From assembly GCF_964340395.1 (NCBI RefSeq), contig NC_135549.1:30290832-30354831 (forward strand): 64,000 nucleotides of DNA, written 5' to 3'. Within the stretch, counting starts at the first letter, position 1; every line of letters begins with the position of its first letter. The translations under genes and the position numbers were made by a program. The DNA comes from Glandiceps talaboti (lineage: Eukaryota > Hemichordata > Enteropneusta > Spengelidae). The notes below the pieces were generated by a model. The model worked only from the letters and a program-made list of their open reading frames with translations. It had not been told where the DNA came from and ran no database searches. Below, piece after piece: positions 33,501 through 43,525 of the stretch.

Positions 33501-34985
33501 ATTTTATATTTGTAGACAACAAATAAGCATGAGGGCAAATTGACATTTCATGTAAAATTTCAAATGTGTTTTTATAAAACACACATACACATGCATGCAC
33601 ACAATACATCTATTCAAGTAATTGGTCGAGTAGATATCATATTCAGTAAGGAGTCAGTTTTTTTTATCTGTAGCTTTGTTTCACACATTTTTGGAATTTT
33701 TATATATCCAACTGATTCTGGTAGTACCTTACAGCACTCCTACTGAAGGCTTACATACATGTTCATTCTATGTATTGTATGTGTGTATGTATGTATGTAT
33801 GTATGTATGTATGTATGTATTATATGTAATATTTGTAAATGTTTCAATTCAAGAGTTTTATTTGAAAATAAAATTGATTGCATATCATAATTCATCGTCT
33901 GTCATTTTCATTCCCTTATAGATACATGCTTGCTTAGACATAATTTGATTGCAAGTTTGACTAGAAATAACGCCCAATTGTCCATCTACCCATCAATACC
34001 TATTTAGCCCAAACTCCATTCCCCAACAAAGTAAATAATGACAAACCAGTAGTTAATTGTGACAACTGTGTATATAAACAGTTGAAGGTCTTAACACTAC
34101 AAACAAGGAGTATGTGTAAAAAGAAATTAAGACATCAATTACAGTGTCCTTGCTAGTATTTCTAGTTTTCTCAGATCAGAGATAAAATATTGAATTAATG
34201 AAATAAGTGACACGAGTAATATATTGTGCAAGTGACATCAAAAAAGACAATTTATTGTTTGTCTTTTTGATATCATGTTAGAAAAGTGATGATCCCATCA
34301 CACCAAAAAAATGAGAAATAAACTAGTCTGTGACAAAAGTTATATCAATCAACACAATAGGGGTATAAAAAGTACAATGACATGTTTTGCAAATTAAGTA
34401 TATTGCAAAGTAGTGCTTCGGATTTGTTTTAGAAACAGCTGTAAGTTGAAAGACCAAAGCATATCTCTTGTTATATTAGAAATCATCATTAACACACCCA
34501 CCTTAATTTTACACACATAACCAACCATTGAATCATAGAAATACATCATATGACCAAGGTTTGCCTGAAGTCACAAACATGTACGTAATGATCTGTCAAA
34601 CAAGTGATGATTCCCCCCCCCCCTCCACGCCAAAACCAACGACATCAGCAAACACGAAATAGCTACAGTATAGTCTCTGTATGTCACAACGATAACGTAA
34701 TACTATAAACATATGTGTTGTATCCTAATCAGCGTTTACTCAATAGCACAATGGTGACGGTAATCTGTGTAGTTTACCTACCTGTGATGTATTAAAATCA
34801 AAATTCAAACTTCGAACTCTACACTAAGTTAACATTTTGTGAATGTCCACAGAACAGCTTTCATAACACCATGAAACCATGTAATTCACATTTCTATACA
34901 CACATACATCACGCATTGATTACGGTAGTTCTCTTTTTGGAGGAGTTGTGGCCCTGAAAAGGGCCGTTTTGATTTGGTTTGGTGT
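33501..34985. other. Unannotated stretch with (ATGT)n microsatellite
   Basis: A pure (TATG)n tract lies at about 33780-33823 and a poly-C run at 34612-34623. No exon is supported. Confidence 0.45.
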
Positions 34986-35368
34986 CTAGGGGAACAAGAC
35001 AGGTAAACCCTGGTTCAGGACTATGTCCTTTGCCCGAGTGACGTCCTCTGTCTTCACCATGAAGCCGACCGTACACATCTGAACTTTACCATACCGCCGA
35101 GAATGGAAGAAACAACGGCCCTTTGGCTTCAAATAATACCGTCCATTTGAAGCTAGACGTGCGTCAATCACTTTTGCTAGTAACTGAGCAGCGTCTCTCT
35201 TCAAATGGCCGAGTACTTTTGGATGTTGTTCCATTCCATTCTCGACGATACCGCAACATTCGGATCATGCACGTTATGGATGATGTTGTATCCTCTCCCT
35301 GGCGTTAGTTCCCCCGAATAATGGTGCATTCCCACAGCAATTACGTTTCTGATGATGACTTTCGGCAT
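34986..35368 (-). pseudogene. HIRAN-domain protein with 5-bp frameshifting duplication
   Basis: ATG at 35368 reads MPKVIIRNVIAVGMHHYSGE, LTPGRGYNIIHNVHDPNVAV. The next frame reads QHPKVLGHLKRDAAQLLAKV and runs to FMVKTEDVTRAKDIVLNQG and TAG at 34988-34986. V.(A/V)VGxxHYxGEL..G....I..VHDPxNVAV......VLGHLxRDAAxLLAxVID is a HIRAN domain, a DNA-end-binding fold found in HLTF and as stand-alone copies near transposons in invertebrates. The break is a tandem duplication of five bases (ATGGAATGGA on the minus strand, about 35232-35241); without one copy the frame would be continuous, so inactivation looks recent. A functional programmed shift cannot be excluded. CCAAT and octamer motifs lie upstream. 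Confidence 0.65.
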
Positions 35369-35439
35369 CGTGATCAAAACTTCGTTGTGGTTTTGCTCTG
35401 GTTCAGCAGACGGTAAGAAAAACAAAAGTAAGCGCGCCT

Positions 35440-35484
35440 ATTTGCATAACCTATGACCCAAACTTTCTGTGACGCTGATTGGTT
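35440..35484 (-). promoter_or_regulatory. CCAAT box and octamer upstream of the HIRAN gene
   Basis: On the minus strand AACCAATCAG (35484-35475) and ATGCAAAT (35447-35440) lie about 75-115 bases before the HIRAN start codon. CCAAT plus octamer is a classic proximal promoter pair. No TATA box is obvious. Confidence 0.45.
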
Positions 35485-35564
35485 AAAATGAAGAGTAGAA
35501 CGTACTACTTAATATCCATGACTAATTCCTTATGATATGGCGATCGACTCGACTGAAAATATAC

Positions 35565-35880
35565 TGCTGTTTGGTTGTTGACCTGGGCGTGGTCATGGTT
35601 GCTAGGGCAACCCGACATTTTTGTTAAAATCTTTAGTATAACACTTTCAGAGACATCTCACCAAGTTTCAGACTGATTGGCCAAGTACATTCTGAGATAA
35701 AAGTTTTTGACCAAAAATGAATATTTTTATACCTAATTTGCATATGAAATCATTGTATTATTGGTATTTCATCATCAATACACCCCTAGATGCATTTCCA
35801 TTGAATTGCAGCCCTATCTGCTGAGCGGTTTAAGAATTAAATATTTTGTCCAATAAGACACATTTTTATCTCTAATTTGC
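35565..35880. repeat. Diverged copy of the GGTTGCTA repeat
   Basis: TTTGGTTGTTGACCTGGGCG, GTGGTCATGGTTGCTAGGGC matches the unit tandemly arrayed at 41290-41770. CTAATTTGCATAT occurs twice (about 35738 and 35873), suggesting two partial units of about 135 bp. Confidence 0.55.
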
Positions 35881-35930
35881 ATATTCACATATTCCTGAAG
35901 GAATCAACATGTCATGAACAAATCCTACTA

Positions 35931-35931
<1 letters not shown>

Positions 35932-36024
<93 letters not shown>

Positions 36025-36076
36025 CTCGGTGAGTATCAATCTGCTAAGACAGTGCTCTATACCGCAGTGGCAGAGC

Positions 36077-36108
<32 letters not shown>
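35932..36108. repeat. (TA)n array holding a 57-bp module
   Basis: (TA)n at 35932-36022 and 36079-36108 flank a 57-base single-copy module, 36023-36079, starting AACTCGGTGAGTATCAATCT. The same module, identical, stands at 62112-62168 as one end of a palindromic element. Confidence 0.9.
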
Positions 36109-36111
<3 letters not shown>

Positions 36112-36323
36112 GAAGAACACCATTTACTTTGTACGTGAATATATCCCACGTTTACACAACACTGTTTCAACTAAACAGTATAAATAGCGGAGTAACTAAA
36201 AAGCTACTGAGTGCGAGGACTGAAAATACGCATTTTAGGCTACAAGCAACGTCCGAAATCTATATTTTCCACATTTCTTCGTTGTAGGTACACAGCATTT
36301 ACATGATATGCGCCAGTTTCAAT

Positions 36324-36834
36324 CTAACTCGATCGTTCTTTAGTCAGGTACTCTTTGTGAGATCGACGTAGTGTCGACAATATATCTGGTCTAATTTCTG
36401 CATAGTCTGGAGTGAAATATGGTTTCCCTCGTTGATGCTTGCTTGTAATCCCAGTCGTTTTCGATTGGAAAATACCATCTTTCATTGTGAGCAAAGACAA
36501 TGTCAAATGGTATAATCTTCTTGCGGTGGCAAAAATCCATCTTGAATGATTTGCACGACTTCATACCTTGGTCGAGATACATTAATACAAAGGGGTTGTC
36601 GTTGTGGTATATTTCCGAATACTGCTGGTTTGGTTGTTCTTGTTCCGCTGTGGCGGCACTTTCTTTCACTGTGGATGGTCTGTAGAAGTGTTTATGTTTG
36701 TGCCCTTTTTTCCCAGCAGTAGCCTTCTTCACCCCATGTTCAGCAAGTGCTGTATGGCATCCTTCCTTTCTGAACTTCTTCCTCACGTAATCGAGATGCG
36801 AAGGGAGTATTTCTTGCATGGCTGCCACTGCTAA
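36324..36834 (-). pseudogene. MULE transposase gene, 3' part (after the TIR insertion)
   Basis: This is the C-terminal part of the gene whose 5' part is 38211-40325. It starts inside the SWIM zinc finger and continues as EILPSHLDYVRKKFRKEGCH, GVKKATAGKKGHKHKHFYRP, then NPFVLMYLDQGMKSCKSFKM and KKIIPFDIVFAHNERWYFP. A frameshift at about 36430 leads to KPYFTPDYAEIRPDILSTLR and RSHKEYLTKE. The block NPF.L.(Y/F)L......C..C...F.HRKKIIP(F/Y)DIVF.H.ERW..P is a recurrent C-terminal module of these invertebrate proteins; here the CxxC is degraded to CKSF. Confidence 0.7.
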
Positions 36835-38210
36835 GGGAGCATTCGTTTTTTACGGGGAGGGGGGGTTGACTTTTACAAAGCAGTTTTTAGGGGGGGGGGT
36901 CAAATTTTATATCCAATGGTTTGGGGGGGGGGGTCAATTTTTACAACAGATTTGTATGGAATCATAGCAAAAAACAACAGAATTGACAAAAAAATGTACA
37001 AAACAGAATACAAACATGTCTTTATTCTGTCTGATCAGGTGATAACAAGTAAAAAAAAGAAATCACAGAATCACAAAAATAAAACTTTAAGGCTGTCGCA
37101 ATATAATGACATACCTCACTATTAAAACTCTTTAAAAACTCTTTAAAAACAACAGAACTCATTCAAATTAATTTTTGACCACTTACCAAACATATCAAAG
37201 AAACAATTGACCTGAGTGAATTCCACCATAACAATCGTAAAATGGCCGCCACGTGGCCCCGGCCGGCGGGGACTAACAAACATAGATAAGAACACAAAAG
37301 AGATAGTTACTAAGTTAGTCTGACGAGTCACTTTGACTCTTCAGTTCATTGTAGTCAACTGTATCTACAGATCCACTTTGTTCCGTGTCACTTTGACTGT
37401 CAAGTTCACTCAGGTCAATTATTTCTTTGCTATCAGTGGCTAAGTGGTCAAAAATTAATTTGAATGAGTGCTCATCAATATATTTCAAGTTGAACATGGG
37501 CACAAGCAATTTGGCTTCCGATGCATTTACAGAGCTAACATTACCAATTAATACCATGGTGGCTGGTGCTGGTCTACCAGTATCAAAAGGGTGAAATTCC
37601 ACCATTATAATCTTTTTGTAGAGAGTCTCTACACGGCGTTGTAATGCTTGCATTTTTCTTTGTCTCGCCTTTCTGTTGTTTTCTTTTTTTGATCTGGCAG
37701 GGGTTTTCATTCTTGAAAATGAGCAGCCAAAAATTTCTCTTGATTTCTGTAGTAGATCGGAAATTTTCTTGGTGAGTTCCTTGCAATGTTGCAGTTCGAT
37801 GCGACACCTATTCAGGTACTCATCATTCATGTGATGGTTGAACGAATAATGGTGACTCGGAAAGTGACTCTGAAAGTGATAGCAGTGACATTGAAAATGA
37901 ACTCTTTCACACAACAAGATCAGGCAGACAGTGTACTACTTGGAAGTCACGGGACTACATGGACTAGGTTTCATGGTCCATTATGTGATATGTCGAACAA
38001 ACACTCATATAAGTCAAGTGTTTCATAAATCTATTATAAATCAAGTGAAAAATTTTTATAGGGGGGGGTCACATTTTACAATTGATGGATTTAGGGGGGG
38101 GTCAAATTTTAGAAAAGTAATTTTTAGGGGGGGGGTTGCTTTTTACATTTAATTCATACCTCAAATTCCACCGACCCCCCCCCCCCTCCCCGTAAAAAAC
38201 GAATGCTCCC
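36835..38210. mobile_element. 1376-bp TIR element inserted in the MULE gene, TAA target duplication
   Basis: The ends are inverted: GGGAGCATTCGTTTTTTACG followed by GGGAGGGGGGG, mirrored at 38170-38210. Flanks are TAA at 36832-36834 and TAA at 38211-38213. Removing the element and one TAA joins the host frame as CKHSLAVAAMQ. TNA 3-bp duplications suggest PIF/Harbinger or a relative, but no transposase is seen. Subterminal repeats of long G-runs with GTCAAATTTTA occur at 36855-36940 and 38060-38140. Inside are a 200-codon ORF (37315-37917) and an inverted partial duplication: 37153-37214 against about 37398-37472. Confidence 0.85.
37315..37917 (-). CDS. Unrecognised 200-residue ORF carried by the TIR element
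   Basis: An uninterrupted frame from ATG 37917 (other in-frame ATGs at 37830 and further on) to a stop at 37315. Residues ~30-60 carry amphipathic Cys/Leu heptads (RCRIELQHCKELTKKISDLL). Residues ~70-100 are strongly basic (KTPARSKKENNRKARQRKMQ). A middle region follows (MVLIGNVSSVNASEAKLLVP), and the tail is acidic and Ser-rich (ELDSQSDTEQSGSVDTVDYN). A basic leucine-zipper-like coiled coil followed by an acidic tail would suit a DNA- or chromatin-binding protein, but I know no family with this sequence. It lies wholly between the element's ends and antiparallel to none of its neighbours: the interrupted MULE gene is on the same strand. A 200-codon frame by chance in this AT-rich DNA is unlikely. 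Confidence 0.5.
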   Translation of the reverse strand: MLCERVHFQCHCYHFQSHFPSHHYSFNHHMNDEYLNRCRIELQHCKELTKKISDLLQKSREIFGCSFSRMKTPARSKKENNRKARQRKMQALQRRVETLYKKIIMVEFHPFDTGRPAPATMVLIGNVSSVNASEAKLLVPMFNLKYIDEHSFKLIFDHLATDSKEIIDLSELDSQSDTEQSGSVDTVDYNELKSQSDSSD

Positions 38211-40325
38211 TAATGAATGCTTGCACAAGCCGTCATGACGGTAACGCCCCCACACACAGACTGCATGTTGCCAATATATCGAAACCTGTACAAATCCTCT
38301 GCTTTCACAGGCAACTTAAAACTTTGGATTATCACTTCTCATAAGTGTTGCCTTCTTTTGTATCGCATTTGGGTGATTAATGAGATATGTGGTTTGCTTC
38401 TCTAGTGAGTCGGCATTTTCATCTGAATAGTTGAAAACTTCAATTAATTCAGACTTCAGGTCTATACCTAGAGTTTTACATTCAGTTTGTGTTTGGTATT
38501 CTGAACTCGGCCAGGACAACCATTCCCGCCATCAGATCTTCCATCGTCAGTTTTTGCACATTTTGGATATATTCCTCGCGTTCAGCAGAGGACCATGCAA
38601 ACCATACATCGGCTGGTACCGCCAACTTACTAGCACAGTCTGCTAAAACGTAATCATCACTCACATCGGCAATAGTCGACTGCAATTCTTCTTTCTGGCG
38701 TTCATGGATAGCCTCAAAGACTTGTTTTGTGAACTGCAACTTGCTAAGCTGTGAAACACGTGGGTTATCTTTCAGGAAAGCACTTTTAACGGACTTCATG
38801 ATGCTGTTCATTGACTCTGAACAGTTTGTATAGCTACACAGAGGTTTTCCATTTGGTCCCTCTACTATGCCTGCCTTTTTTCTAGCTTCGTCCACCATAT
38901 GATTGCGAACCATATCATAATTGCCATTGACATATATGCCCAGTATTTCGGGGTGTATGGGTTTTCCTTGAAATTCAATACCTTTCTTTCCTTGAATTCA
39001 ATTTCAGTTTTTGTCGCATCCAAACGCTTACGTAAGTCGTTCGCATCAACTGCATCCAGAATACCTTCCTCTTTTCCCTTGACACCAAATGTCTTTGACA
39101 AGAAATATCTTTGCTCTTTTCTCTTACTTATTCCAATATCCCGCAGTATTGTTTTGCAGTTATTTTCAAAATGCTTAAAGCATCGTAAACTCTGCGCTTG
39201 TGGCAGTTGATCTTGAAATGCTCGCTGTAGTTCTTTCTCGCCATCAGTGATGAATCCCTTTGTCTTTGTTAGATCTTTACACTTAGATACACAAGTTGTA
39301 GCCAATGTTCTGTAGGTGTCACACGTCTTGCTGTGGTGAATCATTGTGGACCCTAAGAAGACAGGAGCCTGCCCACTTCTGCTACTTTTCAAGAGTAAGT
39401 TCTTGTAGACTACTGGGGTAACTTCGAACTTCCCCATGTTGAATGTCGGGTCAATAGACATTGGGTGACTCAGTATTTCAGAAGTGGTGGATCTAACCAT
39501 ATCGGAACACATAAACTTAGTCCCAAGTACCCACAGGTCTTCAGGATAATCTACATGATGAAGGATGACATCCTCATTGTCTCGCCCATACTTTAAAAGA
39601 TCACTTACATCATCTTTACTGTCTGCACGACTAACGTTTGATCTAGCGCAATAAACCTGGTGTCGTCCACGCGGTAAATCGGAGGGAGCACTGGCACCAA
39701 CGGCACCGCCAACACCTTTCTTAAGATTGGTGAACACACTACTTGATTGTTTGTCGCATATCTGATCTTTAATTGATGACATGGTACTTTTCTTTGTTGG
39801 ATAAAACGGCTTGCTGCGTGTTGTCTTGGAGTTGCCATGCTGGGATACTTGGAAATGTATCTTCCCTTCAGAATTATCCACAGTATATTGGAGAATACAA
39901 ACGTTGTTAACAATACACCCCGCTCTGTCCTTCAATAAAAATATAGATCGGGCAAGCGATGGTGCAGATTTATTCCTCCTTGAATTTTGCACCAAATGGT
40001 ATGCTGTCTCAGAATCAAGTTTTATTCTTTTTTGTTGGATTACTCTAACTGTTTCATCACTATATCCTACTGTCCACACACCACATCGAAGCACACCACT
40101 GTATACTCCATTCATATCAGCTTTGATATCTTCCCAGTCGTCAAAGCAACGCAAGTCCATTATAAAGGAAGCGTTTTCTCTGACTTTCAGGGGTTGTTTA
40201 GTACATTTTACTGAAGCTGGACTTAAGTTTTTGATAATTTTGATGGCATCTCGGTAGTCATATCTAGTTGGTCTTCCTTTTTCAAACATAGGAATGTTTG
40301 GATTATCATTCCAGCATTCGTCCGT
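38211..40325 (-). pseudogene. MULE transposase gene, 5' part (before the TIR insertion)
   Basis: An acceptor TTATCATTTCTAACAG ends at 40326, and the exon begins TDECWNDNPNIPMFEKGRPT. The 474-codon frame holds an N-terminal region of unknown fold and the MULE catalytic core: MSIDPTFNMGKFEVTPVVYK (first Asp), GFITDGEKELQRAFQDQL (second Asp) and CFKHFENNCK. Breaks follow: a one-base shift near 38905 (AYMSMA to NYDMVRNHMV), another near 38500, and a TAA at 38318-38316. The distal part holds SYTNCSESMNSIMKSVKSAF and the start of a SWIM zinc finger (AVCVWGRYRHDGLCKHSL), in which the second Cys of CxC is Trp (TGG for TGC). It is the most complete transposase in the window, yet dead at several points besides the TIR insertion. 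Confidence 0.8.
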
Positions 40326-40618
40326 CTGTTAGAAATGATAAAAAAACGATTAACGGCTATCCGATCTTTGCCAAAAGGTAGTGGTTTGAAATTAACTAAA
40401 ACAATTAGCGTTCCTAAAGTTCATAGTTAAAATGATTCTCCGTTAGGGACATGGATAATTGTACTCCTTCAGTGTCCAGCAACACATTTAAATAAGACAA
40501 CGGAATAGTTAGGAATAAGATATTTAGTTGCTAGTGAAGTTGTATACTGAATATAAATAAAAGGAGAGCCATTTTTTCCCTGCAAAAGATACAGAATGTA
40601 AGTCCTGTATTATTTAGC

Positions 40619-40619
<1 letters not shown>

Positions 40620-40714
<95 letters not shown>
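40620..40714. repeat. (TA)n(GT)n microsatellite
   Basis: About 76 bases of TA followed by 18 of GT. The frame of alternating Ile-Tyr across it is an artefact. Confidence 0.95.
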
Positions 40715-40827
40715 AATGCATTCAGCATGTGAAAGATGTATTGACAATGCAACGACTTCAGTACAGAGTGTACAGTGTTAATTATATATAGCATAATATA
40801 AGTAATATTAATGTCTGTGGAAATGAA

Positions 40828-41165
40828 AATAGTGCCAATAGTCACCATTCACACAACTGAATAAAGGTTAGCAAATAAGAAATATAAAGTTTATGAAGGT
40901 GAACCTATCACGTAATGTAAAAAATGTACCAATGAAAAAATACCTTTTCTATTCTCGTACACACATTCTAAACTATTACAAATTATTAGTAGACTTCTAA
41001 TGTGCATTTTATAGCTTGAAGCTACTACAATTGTCAAAACATAGGAAGTCGTTAAGTGAGACCAATCTATAAAATTAATTGACACGGACTTGTGAAATGG
41101 TCCATAAAAAATAATGACCTATAGTTAAGGATATTACTTGTCAGTTGAAGATGAAAAACATCTGT
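40828..41165. repeat. Dispersed repeat, copy 2 (pair with 30575-30905)
   Basis: Same orientation as copy 1 and alignable along its full length, with CACAACTGAATAAAGG at 40853. Begins shortly after the TA/GT microsatellite. Confidence 0.75.
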
Positions 41166-41289
41166 TCACATATGAGCTGCTATATATATTAATTCGCTGA
41201 ATGACTATAGAGTTGCCTATCCAACATAGTTATGTTAGCATTGTTTGTCTCATTTGCCGTCAAAAGGACATCACTATTTGCCCAAAATG

Positions 41290-41770
41290 TAATCCCATTT
41301 TGTTGTTGCTAAGGGTGTGATTATGGTTGCTAGGCAAATTTTTTTACACTGCTTGAGTGTTGTTCAGTTGTATAAGAATCTTTGTAGTTAATTTTGTGAA
41401 ATACAGCACCATGTGGCTGTTGCTATGGGCGTGGTCACAGTTGCTAGGGTATGTGCATATATTTTCGGAATGTTTACTGAATTGCCCACAAAATGATGTT
41501 ATTTAACCAAAATTTACTGCCATTTGGTTGTTGCTAAGGCTTTGGTCATGGTTGCTAAGGTATTTTCATATATGTTTTGAATGTTTACTCGATTACCTAT
41601 CAGTTGATGTCGTTATTTGACCAAAGTATACTATCATTTGGCTGTTGCTATGGGCCTGGTCATGGTTGCTAAGGTATTTGCACATGTTTTTTGAATGTTT
41701 ATTCAATTACCCCTCAGTTGATTTTGTTTTTAGACCAAAGTATACTGTCATTTGGCTGTCATTTGGAAGT
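41290..41770. repeat. ~113-bp tandem repeat, four units
   Basis: The landmark (T/C)TGTTGCTA(A/T)GG starts at about 41303, 41417, 41528 and 41642 (spacings 111-114). Each unit contains GGTCATGGTTGCTA(A/G)G and ends TTGACCAAAGTATACT or similar. Related single units lie at 35565-35880. Confidence 0.8.
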
Positions 41771-42245
41771 TTCTGCCGAATTGCCACCCTGCAATACAAC
41801 AGAAAAGACAAATAGTTAGCTCCAAGTAGACCTACTACCCTAACCCTTCCCATCTACCAGATTGCTCAAGCACAGTGGACATTGAAAGTTGGGAATAACA
41901 CTTGCAATAGCCCTAGACTTAATCCCAACACACTGGCCATGAAACCAGTCATAGTGTTGCCCGGCAGTCGACACCCTTGTATAGTCAGCATCTACAGGCA
42001 CTTTCAGTGGCAGAAATCACACGCAAACCAGGACAGTGAGGAGAGCCCAGCCGCACCCTTGCACTCCGACAACAACCATTGTTCACCAATAGTGCTTTTT
42101 TTCCGATTTAAGATATTTCATTTCTATCCATTCCTGATACACTACCGTCTGTTTTCTTAATTTTAAGAAAAACTTTACAATCTTCATTATAAACACCTTA
42201 TCGCTCAGCTCCAAATACCAGTAAGCTTACTCCTCTGAAGTTCCT
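41771..42245. other. Unannotated stretch
   Basis: No supported feature. The plus-strand frame at 41882-42160 has no motif. Confidence 0.4.
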
Positions 42246-42785
42246 TTAGTAATGGGAAAAGGATGTAATGGTTCTCTCCAACAGTGCCTCAGTCCTTGTG
42301 CCAAGACACCTGGCGACTGCCGAAGCTACATCTCCGATGTATTGTGGTGTGTTTACCTCTTGACCAGGATTAACAGGTAGGTACGGGGAGTCTGTTTTGA
42401 TTACCAGCCGGTTGGTTTGAATCGCTGCCAGGGCTTCAACCTGGATATCGTCAAACTCCAGCACTGCCCCCGTAATCCCAAAATAGCAATTCTCAAGTCT
42501 TCGCACCACCAGTGCACTACAGACAGGATTCCCGTGAAGTTATGGAGATGAAGAGGCTGCGCTGGGAAACAGTACCAGTGACAAAGGCGCAACAGATGCC
42601 GCCCCATAGTTATTCATCACCTTCCGGTCTCTGGCAGTGTAGTATCCCGGGGTGACAGGCCATCCAATGCCTCAGCAATCGGATTAAGAGTTCCTCTTAG
42701 GCAGTCCCGGCCCATGTATTTCTGGGCGCTGACCAGTCCAAACCAAGAGTTCATATCCTTGGCACCAATTTAGCCTCTGATATTT
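42246..42785 (-). pseudogene. TatD-family deoxyribonuclease fragment
   Basis: On the minus strand: TLGLDWSAPRNTWAG (about 42740), EELLIRLLRHWMACHPG, then in another frame QPLHLHNFTGILSVVHWW, then NCYFGITGAVLEFDDIQVEA, RLVIKTDSPYLPVNPGQEVN and PQYIGDVASAVARCLGTRTE. GE(V/I)GLDxxxP...Q.ELL.RLL, HxHNFTG, FGI(S/T)G and (L/I)xTDSPYL are TatD metal-dependent nuclease motifs in the right order; the final TDSPYL Asp is a metal ligand. At least two frame changes and one stop break the reading. It abuts gypsy RNase H coding on the same strand. TatD-like copies of this sort are repetitive in several marine invertebrates. Confidence 0.7.
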
Positions 42786-43090
42786 TGGCAAGTGGAACCA
42801 CCTCATCCACATCCTATACGAATGCGTTCCAGCTTCGATGGGCGTTCTCGCAGTAACGACATCCTCCACACGGTAAATCCTCCAACGCCACGGCGTGTTG
42901 GAAACCAGTACACCCGGTTTCCCAGATAGACCTGGATAGAGCATCAGCATTGAGATGTCTTTTACTTGGCTGATGCTCTACTTTCATATCGTATCGACTA
43001 AATTCTTCAAGCCATCTTGCCAGTTGGCCTTAGGGCTCTTTGAATCTAAGTAGCCACAGCAAACTGCTGGCAAGATTTGCATGTCCTCCT
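42786..43090 (-). pseudogene. Ty3/gypsy pol fragment: RNase H end
   Basis: The frame reads SLLWLLRFKEP, then after a one-base shift ARWLEEFSRYDMKVEHQPSK, RHLNADALSR, LPCGGCRYCENAHRSWNAFV, stop, DVDEVVPLAK. RWLxxLxxYDxxVExxPGKxHxNADALSR is the end of the gypsy RNase H domain, and LPCGGCRYC...AHxxW the linker typical of one gypsy lineage of marine invertebrates. RT, integrase and LTRs are absent. Upstream it is bounded by the satellite at 43155. Confidence 0.8.
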
Positions 43091-43154
43091 TTGAACACGC
43101 ATTTAAATTTACTTTCTCCATTCTGATGAAATTGTAATGTAAAGAGACTAACCT

Positions 43155-43525
43155 GAAACCCGAGAAATTCAAATAGACTTGAACTTCCCAGTAAAAAAGA
43201 AAAGCTTCTGCAAACTGAGAAATGCAAATAGACTCGAAAATCCCAGTAAAATAACTTTATTTCAAACACAGCAAAGAAAAGCATCTGCAAACTGAGAAAT
43301 GCGAATAGACTCGAAAATCCCAGTAAAAAAGAACAGTACCTGCAAACTGAGAAATGTGAATAGACTCGAAAATCCCAGTAAAATAATTTTATTTCAAACA
43401 CAGCAAAGAAAAGCATCTGCAAACTGAGAAATGCGAATAGACTCGAAAATCCCAGTAAAAAAGAAAAGCACCTGCAAACTGAGAAATGTGAATAGACTCG
43501 AAAATCCCAGTAAAAACAATTAATT
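43155..43525. repeat. Higher-order satellite: alternating 77- and 55-bp units
   Basis: The landmark GCAAACTGAGAAATG starts at 43210, 43287, 43342, 43419 and 43474, giving periods 77, 55, 77, 55. Long and short units share GACTCGAAAATCCCAGTAAA; the long one adds ATTTCAAACACAGCAAAG. The composite period is 132 bp, a multiple of three, so the minus strand stays open as a Phe/Leu-rich artefact frame. Confidence 0.9.

Noticed and set aside
36058-36079. tRNA D-arm-like GCAGTGGCAGAGCG in the 57-base module
   Set aside because: No acceptor stem, anticodon arm, T-arm or box B follows; it is not a tRNA gene or a recognisable SINE head.
43030-43422. 130-codon minus-strand frame across the satellite into gypsy coding
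   Set aside because: The first part is satellite (132-bp composite, a multiple of three) and only the last residues, LLWLLRFKEP, are gypsy.
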